Shown piece by piece: positions 1-4,855 of a DNA stretch of 5,462 bases. The position numbers and the translations under genes are program-made. The stretch spans positions 1 to 5,462 of the forward strand of contig JALWQD010000197.1 of the NCBI GenBank assembly GCA_026994735.1. Direction: 5' to 3'. Under the pieces are notes generated by a model. The model was not told where the DNA came from. It was given only the letters and a program-made list of their open reading frames with translations, and searched no databases. The stretch is from Gammaproteobacteria bacterium. GTDB lineage: Bacteria; Pseudomonadota; Gammaproteobacteria; SZUA-140. Each line of letters starts with the position of its first letter. Within the stretch, counting starts at the first letter, position 1.

Positions 1-51
1 GTCTGCAGCCTGGCTGATATCAGCGCAGGTGAGTTCCGGCAGCGTTTCCAT
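1..51 (-). CDS. Unidentified gene, N-terminal 17 codons only
   Basis: An ATG at 51-49 opens a reading frame that stays open to the left edge and reads METLPELTCADISQAAD. The hisC stop codon (55-53) lies one base upstream. An AAGGG Shine-Dalgarno sequence (61-57, inside the last hisC codons) sits five bases before the ATG. Together these suggest a real, translationally coupled gene co-transcribed with hisC. Seventeen residues are too few to assign a family. It could be another histidine gene, but the peptide does not look like the start of HisB or HisD as I know them. The gene itself is moderately supported; its function is unknown. Confidence 0.6.
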   Translation of the reverse strand, partial: METLPELTCADISQAAD

Positions 52-52
52 G

Positions 53-1117
53 TCAGCCCTTGTCAAGGATGTCAGCCAACGTTTCCAGCAGGCGATTGCA
101 TTCGTCTTCACTGCCGATGGTAATACGCAGGTAATTGGCGATGCGTGGCTTATTGAAATGGCGCACAAGAATGCCGGCGCTTTTCAGCTGTTGATAGATG
201 ACAACGGCGGCCATTTGCCGGTGCTCAACGAAAACGAAATTGGCTGCCGATGGCAGGACAGAAAACCCCAGCTGTTCCAGCTTTACGGAGAGATTGTAGC
301 GGTTGGAAATGACCTGTTTCAGGCGCTGGCAAAAATAATTCTCATCGGTCAGTGAGGCTAATGCTGCGGCTTGGGCAACCCTGTCGATGGGGTAGGAGTT
401 GAACGAATCCTTGACCCGTTTTAGACCTTCGATCAGGTCGCGGTGGCCAATAGCGTAGCCGAGACGCAGGCCAGCAAGGCTGCGTGATTTTGAAAAGGTC
501 TGGATAACGAGCAGGTTGTCATATTCTCGTGTCAATGGAATGGCTGATTCGCCACCAAAGTCGATATAGGCCTCGTCGATGATGATGACGGAGTCTGGCT
601 GCTGCTGGCAGAGTGTGGCAATTGCGGATAATGGTAGCAGCCGGCTGGTAGGCGCATTCGGGTTGGCAAAGATAATGCCGCCGTTATCGCGATCATAATC
701 CTCTACGGCGAGTGAAAAGTCCTCTCGCAGGGGGATGTTCTGGTAGTCGATCTGGTAGAGATCGCAATAGACAGGATAAAAGCTGTAACTGATGTCTGGA
801 AACAAGAGCGGTCGGTGATGGCAAAAAAAGGCCTGAAAGCTATGTGCCAGTACTTCATCAGAGCCATTGCCGACAAAAATATTGTCGTCGTCGACAGCGC
901 AATAGGTTGCCAGTGCCCGTGTTAATTGCACAGATTCCGGATCCGGATAGCGGCGCAATAGGTTGCCATCAATAGTCTCAATGGCCGTCATAACAGCCGG
1001 CGATGGCGGGTATGGGTTTTCATTGGTATTGAGCTTGATATAAGTCCTGTCCTGCGGTTGCTCGCCGGGGACATAGGGGGCCAGCTGGTGGACGATGGGA
1101 GACCAGAAACGACTCAT
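53..1117 (-). CDS. hisC: Histidinol-phosphate aminotransferase HisC
   Basis: This cytoplasmic PLP enzyme (fold type I, class II aminotransferase) transfers an amino group from glutamate to imidazole-acetol phosphate, giving histidinol phosphate in histidine biosynthesis. The 354 residues match the usual family length. Visible motifs are LNTNENPY (29-36), the phosphate/cofactor loop GNGSDE (83-88), FPDISYSFYPVY (106-117), NPNAPTS (152-158), DEAYIDF (181-187), the PLP-binding lysine K210 in TFSKSRSLAGLRLG, and the substrate arginine in RITIG (331-335). The start MSRFWSP is the start remembered for pseudomonad HisC, although no good Shine-Dalgarno precedes it. The usual glycine ending the NPNxPTG motif is serine here. 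A 318-base gap separates it from trmL upstream, and the next gene starts one base after its stop. The histidinol-phosphate role is favoured over an aromatic aminotransferase paralogue because the N-terminus and the FPDISYSFYPVY segment are HisC-like. Confidence 0.95.
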   Translation of the reverse strand: MSRFWSPIVHQLAPYVPGEQPQDRTYIKLNTNENPYPPSPAVMTAIETIDGNLLRRYPDPESVQLTRALATYCAVDDDNIFVGNGSDEVLAHSFQAFFCHHRPLLFPDISYSFYPVYCDLYQIDYQNIPLREDFSLAVEDYDRDNGGIIFANPNAPTSRLLPLSAIATLCQQQPDSVIIIDEAYIDFGGESAIPLTREYDNLLVIQTFSKSRSLAGLRLGYAIGHRDLIEGLKRVKDSFNSYPIDRVAQAAALASLTDENYFCQRLKQVISNRYNLSVKLEQLGFSVLPSAANFVFVEHRQMAAVVIYQQLKSAGILVRHFNKPRIANYLRITIGSEDECNRLLETLADILDKG

Positions 1118-1171
1118 GGCAGTGATTGTCTTGTTTTAAAGGGGGTTGCTAGATTGCCATGATGTCAGGTT

Positions 1172-1199
1172 GACAGCAACAGATGCGCTGTCTTGCTGT
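1172..1199 (-). promoter_or_regulatory. Competing stem-loops in the hisC leader
   Basis: GACAGC (1172-1177) is a perfect inverted match to GCTGTC (1187-1192) around a nine-base loop. The overlapping ACAGCAA (1173-1179) also matches TTGCTGT (1193-1199) perfectly. Only one of the two stems can form at a time, because both use the same arm. On the minus strand this lies 55 to 82 bases before the hisC start codon, within its probable untranslated leader. The alternative pairing is seen directly; any regulatory role is inference. No U-run follows on the hisC strand, so a classical terminator is not evident. Confidence 0.3.
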
Positions 1200-1208
1200 T
1201 TTCATGTT

Positions 1209-1224
1209 CGCGGCCAGGGCCGCG
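1209..1224. repeat. GC-rich perfect hairpin between hisC and trmL
   Basis: CGCGGC (1209-1214) pairs with GCCGCG (1219-1224) around the four-base loop CAGG. This is a six-pair all-GC stem that could form in RNA from either strand. Neither side is followed by a T-run (plus strand: CCTAAAAGG; minus strand: AACATGAAAAC), so it does not look like an intrinsic terminator. Ten bases separate it from the AAGGAGG motif on the plus strand. It could be a leader element, a transcript-stabilising stem or chance. Confidence 0.4.
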
Positions 1225-1241
1225 CCTAAAAGGAAGGAGGT

Positions 1242-1400
1242 ATGGTTTGCGCCGGTGCAGTCCTTGTGCCTAATTGTCTCCATCCTGCTGCCACTGTCAG
1301 GGCGATAGCAGGGGTGTTTTTCAGTATTCTGGTGCTGCTTGGCGAGCCTGCACGGCTTCTCTCGTTGGAAGTGGACATGAATATATTGAGTATTGCTTGA
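1242..1400 (+). CDS. Doubtful small ORF, 52 residues, hydrophobic centre
   Basis: An ATG at 1242 opens a 52-codon frame ending in TGA at 1398-1400. A perfect AAGGAGG (1234-1240) lies upstream, but only one base separates it from the ATG, which is too close for efficient initiation. A TTG at 1247 would be well spaced but gives only eight codons. The peptide has a hydrophobic stretch, AGVFFSILVLLG (about residues 23-34), that could be a short membrane segment. No family is recognised. A weak CCG-TTCG-CGG hairpin with a T-rich tail (1418-1440) follows. A 50-codon ORF overlaps on the opposite strand (1226-1378). The strong ribosome-binding motif is the only positive evidence, so this may well be non-coding. 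Confidence 0.2.
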   Translation: MVCAGAVLVPNCLHPAATVRAIAGVFFSILVLLGEPARLLSLEVDMNILSIA

Positions 1401-1405
1401 TTATA
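1400..1405 (-). promoter_or_regulatory. Possible -10 hexamer for hisC
   Basis: The minus strand reads TATAAT here, a perfect sigma-70 -10 hexamer just past the trmL stop and facing hisC. No sequence like TTGACA lies 16 to 18 bases upstream, and there is no extended TG. If used, it would give a leader of roughly 275 bases ahead of hisC, covering all the hairpins in the gap. A single hexamer in an AT-rich patch can arise by chance. Confidence 0.2.
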
Positions 1406-1410
1406 GAGGG

Positions 1411-1440
1411 CGGTTATCCGTTCGCGGTTATTTTATTATT
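1411..1440 (+). terminator. Weak hairpin with T-rich tail, plus strand
   Basis: CCG (1418-1420) and CGG (1425-1427) can pair around TTCG, followed on the plus strand by TTATTTTATTATT. The tail looks terminator-like but the stem is only three pairs, with a mismatch before any extension. It would stop transcription coming from the gap toward trmL and protect trmL from antisense reading. The tail overlaps the last codons of trmL on the other strand. It is weak evidence on its own. Confidence 0.2.
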
Positions 1441-1903
1441 GTTCGGGAACGGCAAAGCCGTGTTGTCGCCAAGCCTCGTAGAGTACGATGGCCGTGGCAT
1501 TGGACAGATTAAGGCTGCGGTTGTCAGGGCGCATGGGTAAGCGAACCAGGTGTTGGTCGTCAAGACTGTCGAGCAGTGCCTGTGGTAGGCCGCGGGTCTC
1601 CGGGCCAAAGAGCAGGGCATCGCCTGGCTGGTAGGCGATATCGCTATAAAGGTGCTTGCCGCGAGTCGAAACGGCCAAAAGCCGGGCCGGTTGCTGTTGC
1701 TCGAGATAGCGTTCGAGACTTTTATGTTGTTGCACGCAGGCATATTCGTGATAGTCGAGTCCGGCACGACGCAGGCGCCGGTCATCGGGCTCAAAGCCGA
1801 GCGGCTCAATCAGGTGCAGGCTTGCTCCTGTGTTGGCGCAGAGGCGTATAATGTTGCCCGTGTTGGGCGGTATTTCGGGCTCAAACAGGACGATATCAAA
1901 CAT
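1436..1903 (-). CDS. trmL: tRNA (cytidine(34)/cmnm5U(34)-2'-O)-methyltransferase TrmL
   Basis: This SPOUT-class methyltransferase uses S-adenosylmethionine to methylate the ribose 2'-OH of wobble nucleotide 34 in the two tRNA-Leu isoacceptors (CAA and cmnm5UAA anticodons in E. coli). It normally acts as a dimer in the cytoplasm. The 155 residues match the compact TrmL length (157 in E. coli), with no N-terminal RNA-binding extension. Motifs seen are NTGNIIRLCANTG (14-26), LFGPETRGLP (98-107) and the C-terminal knot LPMRPDNRSLNLSNA (122-136), which includes the RSLNLSNA signature. I chose the ATG at 1903 because MFDIVLFEPEIPPNTGN is the family's start. The frame is open for 24 more codons upstream (to 1975), but those would lie over pyrD and match nothing. 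The Shine-Dalgarno is weak (AGG about 12 bases upstream). Divergent pyrD starts 22 bases away. Confidence 0.95.
   Translation of the reverse strand: MFDIVLFEPEIPPNTGNIIRLCANTGASLHLIEPLGFEPDDRRLRRAGLDYHEYACVQQHKSLERYLEQQQPARLLAVSTRGKHLYSDIAYQPGDALLFGPETRGLPQALLDSLDDQHLVRLPMRPDNRSLNLSNATAIVLYEAWRQHGFAVPEQ
1847..1852 (+). promoter_or_regulatory. Candidate -10 box for pyrD inside trmL
   Basis: The plus strand reads TATAAT here, about 73 bases before the chosen pyrD start and within the NIIRL motif codons of trmL on the other strand. The best -35 is TTGCTC at 1822-1827, with a long 19-base spacer and three of six matches. No extended TG is present. The intergenic gap is only 22 bases, so a pyrD promoter must lie inside trmL unless pyrD is read from far upstream. 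This hexamer is the best candidate I see. Confidence 0.35.
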
Positions 1904-1925
1904 CAGTGCTAGCCTGGGGCGAAGA

Positions 1926-2912
1926 ATGGAAGAGATGGTGGATAATAACAGGACTGCGCCGGAGAGCGAGAGCATTCAAGCGAGCCCCGAACTGGCAGTC
2001 GACTTTTGTGGCATGGCGATGCGGACACCGTTAGTGTTGCTTTCCGGTTGTGTTGGTTTTGGTCGGGAATATACTCGCGTGCAGGGTTTTTCACATGACC
2101 AGGTGGGGGCTGTTTGCCTCAAAGGGACAACCTTTGAGGCCCGCCTCGGCAATGCTGCTCACCGTCTGGCCGAGACGCCGATGGGCTTGATTAATGCGAT
2201 CGGCTTACAAAATCCCGGAGTGTCTAAGGTCGTCGATGATATTTTGCCCACGCTCGATTTCAGTGAAACGCGCTATATTGCCAATGTTTCCGGTTCGACG
2301 CTGGAAGAGTACGAGGCCGTTACCCGTCGCTTTGATGATTCACCGATCGACGCCATTGAGATCAATATTTCCTGCCCGAATGTCAAGGAAGGTGGCGTTG
2401 CCTTTGGCAATGATCCCGCGATGTCGGCGCGTGTCGTCGAAGTCTGTCGCCGGGTTACCGATAAGCCTCTGATTACCAAGTTGTCACCGAATCAGACCGA
2501 TATTGCTGACAATGCCCGTCGCTGTATCGAAGCGGGCAGCGATGCTTTTGCTGTTATCAATACCTTGATGGGGATGGCCATTGATAGTGAGACGCGGCGG
2601 ACAGTAATTGGTAATAATCAGGGCGGGTTGTCAGGTCCGGCGATTAAGCCAGTGGCCTTGTTGAAAGTGCATCAGGTCTATCAGGTCTGTCGCGACCATG
2701 GGATACCGATTATCGGTCAAGGGGGGCTCATGACCGCAGCGGATGCGCTGGAATTCATAATCGCTGGAGCCACGGCCGTGGGGGTAGGTACGGCCTTGTT
2801 TTACGATCCGCTGGTTTGCGACACAATCAATGCCGGTATTGCTGATTATCTGCGTCGTCACCAGATGGCCTCCGTCCGTGAACTGGTCGGTACCTTGCAA
2901 TTGAACGGCTGA
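1926..2912 (+). CDS. pyrD: Dihydroorotate dehydrogenase, class 1B type
   Basis: This FMN TIM-barrel enzyme oxidises dihydroorotate to orotate, the fourth step of de novo pyrimidine synthesis. Class 1 enzymes are cytosolic and use a catalytic cysteine; class 1B normally pairs with the FAD/iron-sulfur subunit PyrK and passes electrons to NAD. Motifs seen in the 328 residues are LKGTTFEAR (65-73, with FMN-contacting K66), ETPMGLINAIGLQNPG (83-98), NVSGST (120-125), NISCPNVKEGG (147-157, catalytic C150), KLSPN (185-189), INTLMGMAID (211-220), GGLSGPAIKP (233-242), and the phosphate-binding GQGGLMTAADALEF (264-277) and AVGVGTALF (284-292). These read as class 1B, not the membrane class 2 enzyme usual in gammaproteobacteria. 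The ATG at 1926 has GGGG six bases upstream; an ATG at 1935 is also possible. The frame opens further upstream to 1830, but that overlaps trmL. About 20 residues precede the usual family start (LAVDFCG). No pyrK lies on either side. Confidence 0.92.
   Translation: MEEMVDNNRTAPESESIQASPELAVDFCGMAMRTPLVLLSGCVGFGREYTRVQGFSHDQVGAVCLKGTTFEARLGNAAHRLAETPMGLINAIGLQNPGVSKVVDDILPTLDFSETRYIANVSGSTLEEYEAVTRRFDDSPIDAIEINISCPNVKEGGVAFGNDPAMSARVVEVCRRVTDKPLITKLSPNQTDIADNARRCIEAGSDAFAVINTLMGMAIDSETRRTVIGNNQGGLSGPAIKPVALLKVHQVYQVCRDHGIPIIGQGGLMTAADALEFIIAGATAVGVGTALFYDPLVCDTINAGIADYLRRHQMASVRELVGTLQLNG
1942..1950 (-). promoter_or_regulatory. Candidate extended -10 promoter for trmL inside pyrD
   Basis: The minus strand reads TGTTATTAT (1950 to 1942), an extended -10 (TGn plus TATTAT, five of six matches to TATAAT). 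It lies inside the first codons of pyrD. Transcription would start near 1935, leaving a leader of about 30 bases before the trmL ATG at 1903. No good -35 is seen at 16 to 18 bases, which an extended -10 can tolerate. A promoter for trmL has to be in about this place because of the short gap. Confidence 0.35.
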
Positions 2913-2949
2913 TTTTTAGGTGTCTGTTGACGGTGCTGCTCGTCAGCCG
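2906..2949 (+). repeat. Inverted repeat at the end of pyrD
   Basis: CGGCTGA (2906-2912, ending in the pyrD stop codon) is perfectly inverted as TCAGCCG (2943-2949). Within it, TGACG (2928-2932) pairs with CGTCA (2941-2945) as a competing shorter stem with an eight-base loop. No T-run follows, so this is at best a Rho-dependent or 3'-protecting structure. A third short stem, GCCTG/CAGGC with a six-base loop, follows at 2962-2977. All may be chance. Confidence 0.25.
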
Positions 2950-3040
2950 GTTGCTGTTTGCGCCTGAGCGAACAGGCCGGGCTGGTGTTTGATGGAAGCG
3001 CAGGGCTTGTCTGGAGACGGTGTTGTTGTCAGAAAATGCC

Positions 3041-3057
3041 AACAGCTGGATGCTGTT
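3041..3057 (-). terminator. Possible terminator of the antiporter transcript
   Basis: AACAGC (3041-3046) and GCTGTT (3052-3057) form a perfect six-pair stem with the five-base loop TGGAT. On the minus strand the stem is followed by GGCATTTTCTG, a short T-run. It lies about 27 bases past the antiporter stop, a sensible place for an intrinsic terminator of the rsgA-antiporter unit. The stem has only three GC pairs and the T-run is short and offset, so efficiency would be modest. Confidence 0.35.
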
Positions 3058-3073
3058 ATCTAAGGTGCTATTC

Positions 3074-3097
3074 AATCGCCCCGTTATTTGGGGGATT
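3074..3097 (+). terminator. Stem-loop straddling the antiporter stop codon
   Basis: AATC (3074-3077) plus CCCC (3079-3082) pair with GGGG (3090-3093) plus GATT (3094-3097). One G is bulged at 3078 and the loop is GTTATTT. The eight-pair stem contains the antiporter stop codon. On the plus strand it is followed by CCATTTCTGC, a poor T-tract, about 160 bases after pyrD. It might help end pyrD transcription before it runs antisense into the antiporter, or be incidental. Confidence 0.25.
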
Positions 3098-4787
3098 CCA
3101 TTTCTGCACGCGTTAACTGGCGGATTGGTGCGAGCAGCTGGTCAGTATCCTGCTGGCGAAAGTCCTGGATCGCTTCGCGTCGCTGATGACTGTCGAAGCC
3201 GAGCAGTTCGAGCGCTTTTTCACCCATCAACAGGCTCGATTCAAAGGTTTCCCGGGTAAAGAAGTCAATGTCATAGGCGATGAGTTGACGCACATGCTGG
3301 CGGTTGCGTGCCCGGGCAATCATGCGCAGATGCGGGAAATGGGTCAGGATCTGCTCAATGGCGCAAATCGATTCTTCCGGGTCGGCCAGGGTGATGACGA
3401 TTAATTCCGCTTTCTCGGCTCCGGCTGCACGTAATAGTTCGGTTTTGCAGGGGTCGCCATAGAGGATGCGGTGACCCTGCTGGGCAGCCAGTTGAATCTG
3501 TTCTGGATGCATGTCGATGGCGGTGTAGGGAATGTCTTTTATGGCCAGCACCTTGCCAACAATCTGACCGACACGGCCAAAACCGGCAATGATGACCGGG
3601 GCACTTTGTTCCTCTTCGTTGACATCGAGGCTGTCGATTGTCGTTGGCCGGGCACTTTTCCTTGCCAGTTGCTGGAAGAGACGAAAACAAAGCGGTGTCA
3701 GAACCATGGACAGGCAGACGGCGAGGATAAGGGTTTCAACCGTGCTCTCCGGGAGGAGGCTCTCGCTCTGGGCAATGCCGAAAATGACAAAGGCAAACTC
3801 GCCGCCCTGGGCGAGGACGCCGGCGATCAGCAGCGAGTTTTCGCCATGGCCCGTATAACGATAGCTGACGAGCCAGATAAGCAAGGCCTTGAGTGTCATA
3901 AAGAGGATGACAATGCCTAGCATCAGCAATGGCTGCGTCATCAATAAAGCGGTATTGATGCTCATGCCGACAGCGATAAAAAAAAGTCCCATAAGGAGAC
4001 CACGAAAGGGCTGGATTTCAGCTTCAATCTGATGGCGGTACTCGGATTCGGCGAGCAGGATGCCGGCGAGAAAGGCGCCGAGGGCCATCGATAGCCCGAG
4101 GCTATGAACCATCGCCGCGAGACCAAATACGAAGAGCAGGGTCGCGGCGGTAAAAATTTCGGCGCTACGGGTCAGAGCGATAAAGCGAAACAGCGGGTTG
4201 ATCAGTGGTCGGCCAATGATAAACAGGCTGACAATGGTAACCAGGGCTATGCCCAGGCCCGGCCAGTCGAAGGGGTGTTCGAGGCGCCCTCCGAGAAGAG
4301 GCAGGACGGCCAGCATCGGGACGACAGCGAGGTCCTGGAAGAGCAGTATCGAAAAGGCCTTGCGCCCGGCCTGGGTATTGAGCAGTCGTTGCTCGCTGAG
4401 TAGTTGAACGGCAAAGGCTGTAGAGGACAGGGCGAGACCGAAGGCGATGACCAGGGCCTGCTCATGAGGCAGATTGAGGTATTCGGCGATTAACAGCAGT
4501 GGCAGGGCGCAGAGCAGTACCTGGCCGCCACCGAGGACGAAAATTGAACGGCGAAAGAGGCGCAGCCGGTTGGGTGTCAGTTCGAGACCGATGATGAAGA
4601 GTAGCAGGACAATACCCAGCTCTGAAAACTTGAGTACTTGCACAACATCTTCAATCAAGGCCAGACCCCAGGGGCCGATCAGGATGCCAGCGAAGAGATA
4701 ACCGAGGATCGAACCAAAGCCGAGTCGCTGCAACAGGGGGACGCTGATAACTGCGGCGGCGAGGAATATGATGGCGTCGTTGAGCAT
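3084..4787 (-). CDS. KefB/KefC-type monovalent cation:proton antiporter (CPA2) with RCK domain
   Basis: This inner-membrane CPA2 transporter probably exchanges K+ (or Na+) for H+. KefB and KefC of E. coli release K+ when glutathione adducts bind, acidifying the cytoplasm during electrophile stress. The 567 residues compare with about 600-620 for KefB/KefC. Residues 3-375 are strongly hydrophobic, with some 12 membrane segments, and include GPWG (38-41), FIIGLEL (64-70), the ion-site region LLFQDLAV (148-155), and SEYRHQIEAEIQPF (248-261), which matches the KefC regulatory loop. After a polar linker with EEE (391-393), a TrkA-N/RCK nucleotide-binding domain starts with GFGRVG (402-407) and the strand-end D425; IARAR (490-494) and TRETF (511-515) follow. 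I chose the ATG at 4787 because GAGAG lies nine bases upstream; the TTG at 4796 abuts that motif. It is probably co-transcribed with rsgA. No KefF or KefG quinone-reductase partner is adjacent, so the regulating ligand is uncertain. Confidence 0.88.
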   Translation of the reverse strand: MLNDAIIFLAAAVISVPLLQRLGFGSILGYLFAGILIGPWGLALIEDVVQVLKFSELGIVLLLFIIGLELTPNRLRLFRRSIFVLGGGQVLLCALPLLLIAEYLNLPHEQALVIAFGLALSSTAFAVQLLSEQRLLNTQAGRKAFSILLFQDLAVVPMLAVLPLLGGRLEHPFDWPGLGIALVTIVSLFIIGRPLINPLFRFIALTRSAEIFTAATLLFVFGLAAMVHSLGLSMALGAFLAGILLAESEYRHQIEAEIQPFRGLLMGLFFIAVGMSINTALLMTQPLLMLGIVILFMTLKALLIWLVSYRYTGHGENSLLIAGVLAQGGEFAFVIFGIAQSESLLPESTVETLILAVCLSMVLTPLCFRLFQQLARKSARPTTIDSLDVNEEEQSAPVIIAGFGRVGQIVGKVLAIKDIPYTAIDMHPEQIQLAAQQGHRILYGDPCKTELLRAAGAEKAELIVITLADPEESICAIEQILTHFPHLRMIARARNRQHVRQLIAYDIDFFTRETFESSLLMGEKALELLGFDSHQRREAIQDFRQQDTDQLLAPIRQLTRAEMESPK

Positions 4788-4792
4788 GGTGG

Positions 4793-4811
4793 GCAACTCT
4801 CGGGTAGTTGC
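4793..4811 (-). promoter_or_regulatory. Hairpin over the antiporter ribosome binding site
   Basis: On the minus strand GCAACT (4811-4806) pairs perfectly with AGTTGC (4798-4793) around the seven-base loop ACCCGAG. It ends five bases before the ATG at 4787. The only Shine-Dalgarno-like sequence, GAGAG (4801-4797), lies partly in the loop and partly in the stem, so folding could limit ribosome access. The pairing is seen directly; an effect on translation is inferred. Confidence 0.35.
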
Positions 4812-4855
4812 TGCAAGTCTACCATGGGTCCCTTTCTGCCAGCTGCAAGCGGGCC

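Larger units (their letters stand above)
1118..1435. other. Intergenic region and probable hisC leader
   Basis: These 318 bases between the trmL stop and the hisC start hold no recognisable protein or RNA family. They contain a GC-rich hairpin at 1209-1224, an inverted repeat at 1172-1192 with an alternative partner at 1193-1199, and a perfect AAGGAGG at 1234-1240 on the plus strand. A 7-base direct repeat CGGTTAT occurs at 1411-1417 and 1425-1431, and a TATAAT hexamer lies on the minus strand at 1405-1400. Two overlapping small ORFs run on opposite strands at 1242-1400 plus and 1226-1378 minus. I looked for runs of histidine codons like those of the enterobacterial his leader and saw none. 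I compared it loosely with cobalamin, TPP, FMN and signal-recognition-particle RNA patterns and found no convincing match. Confidence 0.6.

Noticed and set aside
29..355. 108-residue ORF on the plus strand over the 3' end of hisC
   Set aside because: It is antisense to conserved HisC C-terminal codons, with no family match and no clear ribosome binding site.
1170..1175. Perfect TTGACA -35 hexamer on the plus strand
   Set aside because: No acceptable -10 hexamer lies 15 to 19 bases downstream, and no convincing gene follows on that strand.
1202..1340. Possible cobalamin riboswitch on the plus strand (GGTGCAGTCC and CTGCCACTG segments)
   Set aside because: The fragments resemble parts of the consensus, but there is no convincing B12 box. 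The strand would face the 3' end of trmL, with no cobalamin gene downstream.
1830..1925. Upstream extension of the PyrD frame into trmL
   Set aside because: It is antisense to conserved TrmL codons, is not needed for the fold, and the ATG at 1926 has a plausible ribosome binding site.
1904..1975. 24-codon N-terminal extension of TrmL with a hydrophobic stretch resembling a signal peptide
   Set aside because: TrmL is a cytoplasmic enzyme whose family start is MFDIVLFEPE. The extension overlaps the divergent pyrD start and adds nothing recognisable.
3471..3920. 149-residue ORF on the plus strand antisense to the antiporter
   Set aside because: It is very polar, matches no family I know, and mirrors the RCK and late membrane codons of a well-supported gene. 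It is a shadow frame.
4810..4849. Direct repeat GCTGCAAG as an operator pair
   Set aside because: Eight bases repeated once in a short gap is close to chance, and no inverted symmetry suggests a regulator site.
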